In this document: positions 54,839-62,183 of the stretch, in pieces
Numbering within the stretch: position 1 is the stretch's first letter
Layout of the letters: the number at the start of each line of letters is the position of its first letter
Source: Desulfovibrio legallii
GTDB lineage: Bacteria; Desulfobacterota; Desulfovibrionia; Desulfovibrionales; Desulfovibrionaceae
DNA: 64,000 nt
Direction of reading: 5' to 3'
Assembly: GCF_900102485.1 (NCBI RefSeq)
Contig: NZ_FNBX01000006.1
Location: forward strand, 87,555 to 151,554
The notes under the pieces: generated by a model
What the model was told of the DNA's origin: nothing
Databases searched by the model: none
Seen by the model: the letters and a program-made list of their open reading frames with translations, nothing else
Translations under genes and position numbers: made by a program

Positions 54839-54982
54839 AGCAGATTAACTTTGAGAATATGTATTCTCAAAGTTTACGGCACGCTCGTTTCGGCGCTTAC
54901 CAGCGCAAATACAGTGCGCTTACGCCGCCACAGCGGGTGTCTGCTCACCCAGCCGCCAGGGCATTTCAAAGTTAAAATGCCC
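54836..54982 (+). repeat. ~145-bp interspersed repeat, copy D
   Basis: Begins at the ftsZ stop codon (TAGAGCAGATT). Left palindrome CTTTGAGAATA-TG-TATTCTCAAAG; core GGCGCTTACCAGCGC and TGCGCTTACGCCGCCACAG; right palindrome GCATTTCAAAGTTAAAATGC. TTAACTTTGA near the left end and TCAAAGTTAA near the right end form a perfect 10-bp terminal inverted repeat. Confidence 0.85.
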
Positions 54983-55003
54983 TAACACCGCAGAACGGTA
55001 AAG

Positions 55004-55034
55004 GCCTGACGGCCGCGCAGCGCGGCCGTCAGGC
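55004..55034. terminator. Strong GC hairpin after ftsZ
   Basis: A perfect 14-bp inverted repeat (GCCTGACGGCCGCG and its complement) with a CAG loop. There is no T-run, so it may stop transcription weakly or act with Rho. It follows repeat copy D. Confidence 0.45.
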
Positions 55035-55074
55035 AAGGCGCAGAAGCGGGGATAACGTGGTTCTGGGGCGTGTG

Positions 55075-55226
55075 CGGCCTGCGAACCTGAGCTGCAGATT
55101 TTTTTACTTTTCAGGGCTTGCCTCTTCGGCCCTGAAATGCCCGCCGGGAGGCCCATTGGGGGCCTCCCAGTGCTGGGCGTAAATGTTCGCAAAGGTCCGT
55201 GAGACGCAGGTTTCACGGGCTTTTTT
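55075..55226 (+). ncRNA. Candidate structured RNA, unidentified
   Basis: An outer stem TGCGAAC (55080-55086) with GTTCGCA (55185-55191) encloses two good hairpins: TTTCAGGGC/GCCCTGAAA (55109-55137) and GGGAGGCCC/GGGCCTCCC (55146-55168), with GCCC/GGGC closing the second. A terminator follows at once. The segment has no convincing reading frame. It lacks the signatures of SRP RNA, tmRNA and RNase P, and I could not match 6S RNA. No clear promoter is seen upstream. It lies between two repeat copies. Confidence 0.4.
55197..55226 (+). terminator. Intrinsic terminator
   Basis: CCGTGA-N10-TCACGG stem followed by GC and six T residues. Oriented for plus-strand transcripts, so it ends either the ftsZ transcript or the structured-RNA candidate. 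Confidence 0.75.
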
Positions 55227-55252
55227 GTTGAATAACTGTCCGCTGGATTCCC

Positions 55253-55399
55253 TTAGAGCAGATTCACTTTGAGAATATGCATTCTCAAAGTTTACGCCAC
55301 GCTCGGTTCGGCGCTTACCAGCGCAAATACAGTGCGCTTACGCCGCCACAGCGGGCATCTGCTCACGCAGCAGCAGGGCATTTCAAAGTTAAATATCCT
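55253..55399 (+). repeat. ~145-bp interspersed repeat, copy E
   Basis: TTAGAGCAGATTCACTTTGA start, palindrome CTTTGAGAATA-TG-CATTCTCAAAG, the same GGCGCTTACCAGCGCAAATA core and a GCATTTCAAAGTTAAATA end. It is almost identical to copy D and in the same orientation, 270 bp away. The following ~135 bp up to the cas6 promoter hold only a TTGGGG/CCCCAA hairpin. Confidence 0.85.
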
Positions 55400-55535
55400 A
55401 TTGGGGGGATTACCTCTGGCCCCAAAAGCCATAAGCCATTTCCGCCAGAGGAGGTTCTGCCGGGTGATTCCGTTTAACCGCTGTTCCGCCAGGCGGCCGC
55501 CATCCGCGGATCATGAGAGGGGTCCCGCAGGATAG

Positions 55536-55564
55536 TTGCTAACGTCAGGCTTTTCCCTTAATCT
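55536..55564 (+). promoter_or_regulatory. Candidate promoter of cas6 (leaderless)
   Basis: TTGCTA (55536-55541), 17 bp, then TAATCT (55559-55564). Transcription would start at or beside the cas6 ATG at 55571. No Shine-Dalgarno sequence lies before that ATG, which fits leaderless translation. The -10 matches consensus at only three of six positions. Confidence 0.4.
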
Positions 55565-55570
55565 TTATAC

Positions 55571-56515
55571 ATGCGCTATCTTTCCACAGAATTCATCTTT
55601 AAAATGCAGAGCGAAGGCCACTTCCCGCTGTATAAAGGATCTATGTTGCGTGGCGTCCTGGGGAACAGCCTGCGGCATGCGGTCTGCATGATGCAGGGCA
55701 GGAACTGCCAGAATTGCATGTTGGAGCGAACCTGTATTTTTCCAAAACTGTTCACCTTTGCCAGTGCGCCGGAAAACAGCCGTGCTGCTCCTATGTTGCC
55801 GCCTCCTTTCTGTATAGAGCCGCCGCAAAACAATATCTGTGATTTAGCGCAAGGTGACATCTTCTGTTTCAGGCTTAAACTGTTCTCCTATGCCGTGGAA
55901 TACCTGCCGTATTTTATCCACGCCTTCAAACTTGCCGGACAACGGGGCATGGGGCGCGGCATTGCGGAAGGGCAGGGCAAGTTTTCTCTGGATGATGTCC
56001 GGCAGGATGGCGTCTCCATCTATGATGGCATCAACGAGCGGTTGCTGCCGTACCAAATACAAAACTTGCCCGTGCCCCGACTTGCCGGCTTCCGCGCAGA
56101 AGGCAGACTGACTTTTGAGTTATTGACCCCGTTGCGCTTCAAGCAGGCGAATCACTTGGCAGCCGATCTGGATTTCAGTCTGCTGTTGCGGCTCATCTTG
56201 CGCCGTCTGGGCAACCTTTATGCATTGGACGGCAAGGATTTTCGCCTGTCACCTGATGATTTCAGCGCCTTGCGTGAGGCAGCATCGGGCATATGTACTG
56301 CGGCAAGCGTACTGCGCTGGCACGACTGGCGCCGCTATTCAGGGCGTCAGAACACGGCGATGCATTTGGGCGGTCTTGTGGGACGAGTCAGTTACGCCGG
56401 ACCAGTGGCAGCCTTTGCAGAATATGTGGATTTTGCGGCCAGGGTCCATCTTGGCAAGCAGACCAGTTTTGGCCTGGGCGCAGTAACCGCCACATGGGAA
56501 AGTTCCGATGCCTAG
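55571..56515 (+). CDS. cas6: CRISPR pre-crRNA processing endoribonuclease Cas6
   Basis: 314 residues. Cas6-family RAMP proteins cut pre-crRNA inside repeats to supply the Csm complex. The N-terminus (YLSTEFIFKMQ) and a cysteine cluster Cys39/Cys46/Cys49/Cys55 (NCQNCMLERTCIF) match the Cas6 branch that carries a zinc-like motif; a C-terminal Gly-rich loop HLGKQTSFGLGAV completes the RAMP fold. The catalytic His cannot be assigned with certainty. It starts the cas operon, probably without a leader, and its stop overlaps the next gene by 8 bp. Confidence 0.88.
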   Translation: MRYLSTEFIFKMQSEGHFPLYKGSMLRGVLGNSLRHAVCMMQGRNCQNCMLERTCIFPKLFTFASAPENSRAAPMLPPPFCIEPPQNNICDLAQGDIFCFRLKLFSYAVEYLPYFIHAFKLAGQRGMGRGIAEGQGKFSLDDVRQDGVSIYDGINERLLPYQIQNLPVPRLAGFRAEGRLTFELLTPLRFKQANHLAADLDFSLLLRLILRRLGNLYALDGKDFRLSPDDFSALREAASGICTAASVLRWHDWRRYSGRQNTAMHLGGLVGRVSYAGPVAAFAEYVDFAARVHLGKQTSFGLGAVTATWESSDA

Positions 56516-57569
56516 CGTGCTGCTCGCCGTCTGCGGTCTCAGGCCCCAGATTTTCACGGAAACGCTATACGCGCTGCATCAGACTGGGGACTTTCCTCGC
56601 CGTGCCATTATTCTCACTACGCAGCAGGGTGCGGCCCTCAGTCGAGAAATCCTTCTGGGCGCAGGCGGGCGCATAGCCGCTTTTCTTCGCGATTATAGGC
56701 TGCCTTCCGATGCCAATCCGCTTGTCGAACGGGACATTCTGGTTCCGTACTGCAGGGGACATCCTGTGGAGGATATCACAACCAAGGAAGAAAGTGAGGC
56801 ATTTCAGGAACTGGCCATGCGCCAAGCCTGGGAATGGACGCTTGATACATCTGGGCGCGTGAACTTCTCCCTCGCAGGAGGGCGCAAGACCATGAGCGCA
56901 AGCCTCGCCTTGGCCGCACAGTGCTATGGGAGGCAGCAAGATCGCCTGTTCCATGTGCTGGCCGCACCACACTGCGAGGCGGATGTGCAGTTTTTCTATC
57001 CGCCACCGGGGACGGAAGGCTCCGCACACGTCATTCTGGCCCCGGTCCCTTTCCCCCGCCTGCGCTCCCGCCTTCCGGCGTCTTTTTTACGCCAGCCCTG
57101 TCGACCACAAGACCTTCTGGATCACTTCAGCCTTTCAGACGCCCCTGATGTGCATGTTTATATCCGGGAGCGCCATCTGACCATCAACGCTCGTGGCTGT
57201 ACTCTCCCGCCAGCCCTGTTCGCGCTGTTTCTCTGGTTCGTCCGCCATAAAAAGGAATTCCCCTGCAACGGCTGGTGCGCCTCCTGCTGCGGACGAGCCT
57301 GCTTTACAGAAAGCTCCTCCCTCCTGGCGGATGCCAGTGGTATTGCCCGGCTGTACACAATGGTCAGGGCCTCGGATGCGGCCGCCAGCAGCACCGGCAT
57401 TCTTGACCTCAATCAGGAAAATTTCATGGCCTACAAGGCTAAGCTGAACCGTCGCCTGCATCGGGATCTGGGCGCTCTTGCCGCGTATGCCGCCATCCTC
57501 AGCTTAGGCCGACGCCCCGGCGTTCGCTACGGCCTTTCCGCCATACAATCATCCATCCATATTCATTAA
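56508..57569 (+). CDS. CRISPR-associated CARF-domain protein, NE0113 family
   Basis: 353 residues. The N-terminus VLLAVCGLRPQIFTETLYAL and the FSLAGGRKTMSASLALAAQ motif are those of the TIGR02584/NE0113 family, annotated in databases as Csm6-type ring nuclease. The CARF domain should bind or cleave cyclic oligoadenylate made by Cas10. No canonical HEPN R-x4-6-H motif is seen in the C-terminal half; instead there is a helical region with HTH-like features (LFALFLWFVRHKKEF) and a basic tail (LNRRLHRDLG). It may therefore be a ring nuclease or regulator rather than an RNase. It lies between cas6 and cas10. Confidence 0.78.
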   Translation: MPSVLLAVCGLRPQIFTETLYALHQTGDFPRRAIILTTQQGAALSREILLGAGGRIAAFLRDYRLPSDANPLVERDILVPYCRGHPVEDITTKEESEAFQELAMRQAWEWTLDTSGRVNFSLAGGRKTMSASLALAAQCYGRQQDRLFHVLAAPHCEADVQFFYPPPGTEGSAHVILAPVPFPRLRSRLPASFLRQPCRPQDLLDHFSLSDAPDVHVYIRERHLTINARGCTLPPALFALFLWFVRHKKEFPCNGWCASCCGRACFTESSSLLADASGIARLYTMVRASDAAASSTGILDLNQENFMAYKAKLNRRLHRDLGALAAYAAILSLGRRPGVRYGLSAIQSSIHIH

Positions 57570-57580
57570 AGAAAATTGAC

Positions 57581-57592
57581 GGCAACGTTGCC
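57581..57592. promoter_or_regulatory. Perfect 12-bp palindrome upstream of cas10
   Basis: GGCAACGTTGCC is a perfect palindrome 16 bp before the candidate -35 of cas10. It could be an operator, possibly for the CARF protein encoded just upstream, which has an HTH-like region; this link is inference. Confidence 0.3.
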
Positions 57593-57607
57593 ATTATTCC
57601 CAAGACC

Positions 57608-57636
57608 TTGTCGCACAATGTGTAATTAGTTATCCT
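57608..57636 (+). promoter_or_regulatory. Candidate promoter of the cas10-csm operon
   Basis: TTGTCG (57608-57613), 17 bp, TATCCT (57631-57636), each matching consensus at four of six positions, 20 bp before the ATG of cas10. AAAGGAGG lies just upstream of that ATG, a strong ribosome site. Confidence 0.45.
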
Positions 57637-57656
57637 GTAACGAAAAGGAGGCCGGT

Positions 57657-60098
57657 ATGACGCAAATTCTGCCTGTACTGGCGGCATGGCTGCACGGCAT
57701 CGACAAATTCGCCCAGCGGGCAGATGCTCCCTGTTCCCAAGGACTGGAGCAGGAATACTGCCCCCACGGTACCTCGCACCGGCATGTGCTCTATACGGAT
57801 TACTTCATTGAACGCGTGCTGCCGCTGCCGCCGGAATTGGAGGGGCAGAGAAGCCGCCTGGCCCGGCTGGCTTCCGCCCACCACCGGCCGGACGCCTCCT
57901 CCCGCGAGGAAATGGCCCTCAAATTGGCAGACTGCCTCTCCTCCGGCGGCGACCGCGTGGATGGTGAGGCAGATGGCGGCTACAAGACAGCCAGGCTGGA
58001 ATCCGTATTCACCAACGTCCAGCTGGACGGCAAGGGCATGCCGCAGGACGCGCCGCCGTTGCGCTATCGCCTGCTCCGCCTCGATGATGCTCTGGAACCT
58101 GCGGACGATTCTCCTATCTTCCCTGTTACGAACGCTGGAGAGAGTAATTCCTACAAGGAGTTGTACCGCAATTTCCTCGACGCCCTCCAAGAGGAAAAAT
58201 CCTTGCCGCTCCACATGGGGGTGCGCCATTATGCAGCATCTCTGGTCAGCCTGCTGGAACAGTTCACTTGGTGTGTTCCCTCGTCCACCTATAAGACGCG
58301 AGCCGATATCTCGCTCTATGACCACGCCGCCACAACGGCGGCCATCGTCCAATCGCTGCTGGCCTGTCCGGACAAGGAACAATGCCTTCTGCTCTGTGGA
58401 GGCGAGATCTCCGGCATTCAGCGGTTCATCTTCGGGGCCGAAGGCCAAGCGGACAAGGGCGCCAGCAAGCTGTTGCGTGCGCGTTCCCTCTATTTGCAGG
58501 CGCTCACTCGCTCCGTGTGGCTGACCCTGCTGGATCGGCTCGGGCTTAGCCCGGCCGCCAAAATAGCGGATGCGGGCGGCCGCTATGTCCTGCTGTTGCC
58601 TGACACGCCGCAAGCCCGTGAGATACTCCAGGATCTCCATATGGAAGTGGAGACGTGGCTGTTCAAGACTTTTCAGGGCACTGTGCGCATGACCTTCGCC
58701 ACGGTGCCCCTGCGGCCCGACGACCTGGAACGCGCGCGCTTTTGTGAGCGTTTCGAGTGCTTCAACGATGCGCTGGAAGAGGCCAAGTTGCGGCCCTTCG
58801 CCACTGTCTTTCGGAGCGGTACCTCTCCGGTTTTGTCCGTGAATCATAAAGATTATGCCAGATATGGCGAATGCGACTGCTGCCGTTCCCGTCCGGCCAC
58901 CAGTCTTTTGGATGACAGGACGCCAGTCTGCGATCTTTGCCGCCTGCTCATGGAACAAGTTGGGAGGCGCCTGCCCACAGCGCGTTACCTCATCTTCACA
59001 CGCTCCGCCGACGGCGTGGAACTCTTCGGCGGTCTGCGCCTGCGCCTTGAGGCTCAGGACGCAAAGGAGGACGTGCTGCGTGCTGCGCTGGATGTGGTGA
59101 ACATGCGCGGCCATGACGGTTTTTCCGCCGTGCCCGTGGCCGGGCATCTCCCTACCGTGACCCAGGCAGACCTGGCTCAATGGAAAGCTGAGGGTCGCGT
59201 TCACAACGTAAATGGCGTGGACTTCATGCAGGGCGAGCCTGTGCAGGTGGGGAGCCCCAAGACCTTTGCCATGCTGGCAGAGGAGGCGCGCGTGGCTGGC
59301 CCTGACGGCAGCCGCCTACGGTCCGTGGCCTGCCTGGCGGCCTGCAAGGCGGACGTGGACAATCTGGGTCTGCTTTTCGGTATGGGCTTTGCCGCGGAGG
59401 GGAAACAAAACCTTTTCTCCATTTCCCGCTTCGCCATGCTCTCACGCATGTTGAACCACTTTTTCGCCGCCCATGTGCCACGCCTCATGCAGCGGGAATT
59501 TCCCGGCATGTACCTCATCTTCGCCGGCGGCGATGACCTCTTTGCCCTGGGGCCGTGGTCCGAGGCCGTGCGTTTTGCCCAACGTCTGCGTAGTGACTTC
59601 GGCAGATTCACTGGCAACAATCCCGCCTTGACCTTTTCAGCGGGCCTTCCGGTGTTCAAGCCCCGCCTGCCCATGCGTGCCCTGCGCCATGCTGCCGAGG
59701 AGGCGCTGAAGGCTTCCAAGGATCAGCCCGGCAAAAACGCGGCCACGCTTTTTGGCGTCACTGCGGAATGGCCCGTGTTCCACCGCCTTTGTGAGGATGG
59801 TCAATGGCTGGAAGAACTGTGCCTGACAGGTGCTGTCACACAGGGCTTTGTCCGCCGCATGCTGGGCTATGCGCGCGCCTGCGGCGAATTTAATCAGGGC
59901 GACATGCGTAAGGGGCTCTATCTTGCGCACATGGCGTATGATATGGCGCGCAACTGTGACCGCAGCAAAGTGTCGCCGCAGGACCGTGAACGTCTGCAGC
60001 GCATGGGGCAAGACAAGAAGGAATTCCCTTGCAAGGAGATGTCCATCACATGGGCACTGTACCGCACCCGCATCACAGGAGAGAGGAACACAGTATGA
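57657..60098 (+). CDS. cas10: Type III-A CRISPR Cas10/Csm1 with altered HD motif
   Basis: 813 residues, the large subunit. The palm domain has GGDD (residues 624-627) in YLIFAGGDDLFAL, so cyclic oligoadenylate synthesis is expected. The zinc knuckle is Cys406/Cys409/Cys425/Cys428. The N-terminal HD domain keeps His75-His76 and the later A-D-C-L-S-S-G block (Asp92), but the first signature, HDIGKF in relatives, reads His13-Gly-Ile-Asp-Lys-Phe: the catalytic Asp is replaced by Gly. The single-stranded DNase may be weak or lost. A GAGG site and promoter candidate precede it; csm2 starts inside its stop. Confidence 0.95.
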   Translation: MTQILPVLAAWLHGIDKFAQRADAPCSQGLEQEYCPHGTSHRHVLYTDYFIERVLPLPPELEGQRSRLARLASAHHRPDASSREEMALKLADCLSSGGDRVDGEADGGYKTARLESVFTNVQLDGKGMPQDAPPLRYRLLRLDDALEPADDSPIFPVTNAGESNSYKELYRNFLDALQEEKSLPLHMGVRHYAASLVSLLEQFTWCVPSSTYKTRADISLYDHAATTAAIVQSLLACPDKEQCLLLCGGEISGIQRFIFGAEGQADKGASKLLRARSLYLQALTRSVWLTLLDRLGLSPAAKIADAGGRYVLLLPDTPQAREILQDLHMEVETWLFKTFQGTVRMTFATVPLRPDDLERARFCERFECFNDALEEAKLRPFATVFRSGTSPVLSVNHKDYARYGECDCCRSRPATSLLDDRTPVCDLCRLLMEQVGRRLPTARYLIFTRSADGVELFGGLRLRLEAQDAKEDVLRAALDVVNMRGHDGFSAVPVAGHLPTVTQADLAQWKAEGRVHNVNGVDFMQGEPVQVGSPKTFAMLAEEARVAGPDGSRLRSVACLAACKADVDNLGLLFGMGFAAEGKQNLFSISRFAMLSRMLNHFFAAHVPRLMQREFPGMYLIFAGGDDLFALGPWSEAVRFAQRLRSDFGRFTGNNPALTFSAGLPVFKPRLPMRALRHAAEEALKASKDQPGKNAATLFGVTAEWPVFHRLCEDGQWLEELCLTGAVTQGFVRRMLGYARACGEFNQGDMRKGLYLAHMAYDMARNCDRSKVSPQDRERLQRMGQDKKEFPCKEMSITWALYRTRITGERNTV

Positions 60099-60487
60099 TT
60101 GACTATTACATGGATAAAGACAAGCAGGAGCTAAACCCAATATGGGTGGACGAGAAGGCCCGTGAGGCTGCGGAATCATTTTTCAGCGAGCAGGGCGCGC
60201 TTAAATCTTCGCAACTGCGCAAATTCTATACGAACGTGAAATCACTGGAGCGCCAGTATCAGGCGGCCCAGGGCGAGAAGAAAATCGCCTTTGCACGAAT
60301 TCTGCCCATGATCAAGCTGCTCAAGGCCAAGTCGGAATATGCGCTCAAGCGCAAGGTCGTGCCTGAAAGCTTCAAGACGTGGCTTTGGAAGAATGTGGAC
60401 AGCGTTAAGGATGCATCTGATTTCAAGGCCTTTCTGCTGCACTTCGAGGCAGTTGTCGGCTTCAGCGCCCAATATACCAAAGACTGA
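60095..60487 (+). CDS. csm2: CRISPR type III-A small subunit Csm2
   Basis: 130 residues from the ATG at 60095 (GGAGAGAGGA upstream), overlapping the cas10 stop by 4 bp. A mostly helical, charged protein ending in FLLHFEAVVGFSAQY; LRKFYTNVKSLERQY and ILPMIKLLKAKSEYALKR are the conserved helices of Csm2. It forms the inner filament of the Csm complex along the crRNA-target duplex. Confidence 0.93.
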   Translation: MIDYYMDKDKQELNPIWVDEKAREAAESFFSEQGALKSSQLRKFYTNVKSLERQYQAAQGEKKIAFARILPMIKLLKAKSEYALKRKVVPESFKTWLWKNVDSVKDASDFKAFLLHFEAVVGFSAQYTKD

Positions 60488-60503
60488 CATCCCGGAGGAA
60501 ACC

Positions 60504-61196
60504 ATGCAGTTGCAATCCATCCGCACTCTTACGGGCCGAATCCGTCTGCACACCGGCCTGCACATCGGCGCGGGCAAGGACACGGTGGAAATCGGCGGCC
60601 TCGACCAGCCTATTGTCAAAGACCCGCTCACCGGCGCGCCCTATATTCCCGGTTCGTCAATCAAGGGCAAGATGCGTTCCCTGTTGGAGGTGGGCATTGT
60701 CATGGGCATGAGCGAAGACACCAGAAAATTTGTTCTCGACGGCAAGCCCTGCGGATGCGGAAGGCCTACCTGCCCAATATGCAGGCTTTTCGGCGCGCAT
60801 AATGATCCGAGCAAATGTGATCCAAAGCTCGGTCCCACGCGTCTGCTGGTGCGCGATGCCATGCTCTGCAAGGAGGATGGGGAGCGTTTCGCGGCCGGGG
60901 ATTTGCCCATGGAGATCAAGAACGAAAACACCATCCATCGGGTCAACGGCACGGCCGGAAATCCCCGGCCGCTGGAGCGTGTGCCCGCGGGTGTGGTTTT
61001 TGATCTGAACATCGTCCTTAAGGTCTTTGAGGGCGATGATCCTGACAATCTGGCGCAGTGGCTCTTCAAGGGGCTCAGGCTCATTGAGATGGATGCTCTT
61101 GGGGGCGGCTCTTCGCGCGGCAGCGGCCAGGTCGTGTTCGAGAATATCATCCTGGACGGGAAGCCCATCGACCTCAGCACCATTAACGTCCTCTAA
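60504..61196 (+). CDS. csm3: CRISPR type III-A RAMP protein Csm3 (target RNase subunit)
   Basis: 230 residues from the ATG at 60504 with GGAGG upstream. Csm3 forms the backbone and cleaves target RNA every six nucleotides. Catalytic-loop Asp34 in GGLDQPIVKD, YIPGSSIKGKMRSLLE and a cysteine cluster CGCGRPTCPICRLFG (zinc-like, usual for Csm3), and the Gly-rich loop GGSSRGSGQV, are visible. The nuclease Asp is present, so RNA cleavage should be intact. Confidence 0.96.
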   Translation: MQLQSIRTLTGRIRLHTGLHIGAGKDTVEIGGLDQPIVKDPLTGAPYIPGSSIKGKMRSLLEVGIVMGMSEDTRKFVLDGKPCGCGRPTCPICRLFGAHNDPSKCDPKLGPTRLLVRDAMLCKEDGERFAAGDLPMEIKNENTIHRVNGTAGNPRPLERVPAGVVFDLNIVLKVFEGDDPDNLAQWLFKGLRLIEMDALGGGSSRGSGQVVFENIILDGKPIDLSTINVL

Positions 61197-61208
61197 CCGG
61201 AGGCACCC

Positions 61209-62183
61209 ATGCAGCTTCTGCGCTACATCGTGCGTCCGCTTTCCCCGTGGGGCACACCCCTGCGCAGCGACACGCTGTGCGGCCTCTTGCTTTGGCGCTT
61301 GGCAGAGCGTTACGGCTCCGCTGCCTGCCGTGCGGCCATTGCCGCCTTCCGTGCAGGCGAACCGCCCTTTGTCCTGTCCTCCGCGTTGACTCTGGGCATG
61401 GTGAGCAGCCCATGCCTGCCCCCGGCGCCGCGTGCGCTGTTTCGGCAGTGGGTTAACACCGGGGAATTTCGTGATGCGGGTGGCAAAGCCATCTCGCTCT
61501 TTGAGGCACTGCAGGCCTACAAACGTTTCCGCAAAACGGCGCACCTGCCGGTGGAGGTGTGGGCGCGACACGCCCCGTCACTGTCGCTGCGGCCCTTGCT
61601 TGCCTGGTTCTGCCAATGGAGTGCGAAAAAAGATTCGCCGAAAACTGGCGAAAGTGTGGAGCCGCATGTTTCCATTGACAGGCGGAGTGCCACGGCAGCT
61701 GAGGGCGGCCTGTTTTTCAACCGGCTTACCTGGTTTGCCGAAGGGGCGCCCTTCCATCTGTATGCGCGCGCCGCCGACCCAACGGCCCTGCTTGAACTGC
61801 TGCGCGAGGCCGGCGACCTGGGCTTTGGCAAAGACGCTTCCACGGGCAAAGGACGTTTCGCCGTGGAGCCGGACAATGCCTTCGACCCGGCACCGCTGGA
61901 AAATGACGGCCCGCATGCCATGCTCTGCTCTGTCTGCGCCAGCATGGACATGTCCTGCGTGGATGGCTGGTACTCTGTTGCGACCAAGCGCGGCAAGGCC
62001 GGACCAGGGTTGGCAAGCCCGCACAAGGCACCCATGCTGCTGCTGCAGGAGGGCAGTGTGCTGCGCCGCCTGCCCGCGGGCCCCTATCTGCTGGAAGGCA
62101 TTCATGCGGATCCGGCCATTGTCCAGGTTACCCCGCCGCTAACACTGCCATGCCGCATCGCCGAGGAGGCATCCCATGTATGA
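61209..62183 (+). CDS. csm4: CRISPR type III-A RAMP protein Csm4
   Basis: 324 residues, CGGAGG upstream. It caps the crRNA 5' tag end and contacts Cas10. PLSPWGTPLRSDTLCGLLLW at the N-terminus and GDLGFGKDASTGKGRF (RAMP Gly-rich loop) are hallmarks; NRLTWFAEGAPFHLYAR is the second conserved block. It overlaps csm5 by 8 bp. Confidence 0.94.
   Translation: MQLLRYIVRPLSPWGTPLRSDTLCGLLLWRLAERYGSAACRAAIAAFRAGEPPFVLSSALTLGMVSSPCLPPAPRALFRQWVNTGEFRDAGGKAISLFEALQAYKRFRKTAHLPVEVWARHAPSLSLRPLLAWFCQWSAKKDSPKTGESVEPHVSIDRRSATAAEGGLFFNRLTWFAEGAPFHLYARAADPTALLELLREAGDLGFGKDASTGKGRFAVEPDNAFDPAPLENDGPHAMLCSVCASMDMSCVDGWYSVATKRGKAGPGLASPHKAPMLLLQEGSVLRRLPAGPYLLEGIHADPAIVQVTPPLTLPCRIAEEASHV

Noticed and set aside
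55060..55226. Identification of the structured RNA candidate as 6S RNA, SRP RNA, tmRNA or RNase P.
   Set aside because: The conserved sequences of those RNAs were not found and the fold has two inner hairpins rather than the 6S bubble; kept only as unidentified.
54836..55399. An insertion sequence bracketed by repeat copies D and E.
   Set aside because: The 270-bp interior has no transposase; the copies are direct repeats with internal palindromes, so only a non-autonomous or structural repeat is supported.
57135..57461. Small frames in the CARF gene and in other cas genes on the opposite strand, considered as anti-CRISPR-like or toxin genes.
   Set aside because: They are antisense to clear cas genes, have no ribosome sites and show shadow-type composition.
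58000..60100. A frameshift in cas10 explaining the altered HD motif.
   Set aside because: The reading frame runs intact from the strong ribosome site, and residues on both sides of HGIDKF (AWL before, AQRAD after) fit the family, so the change is a substitution.
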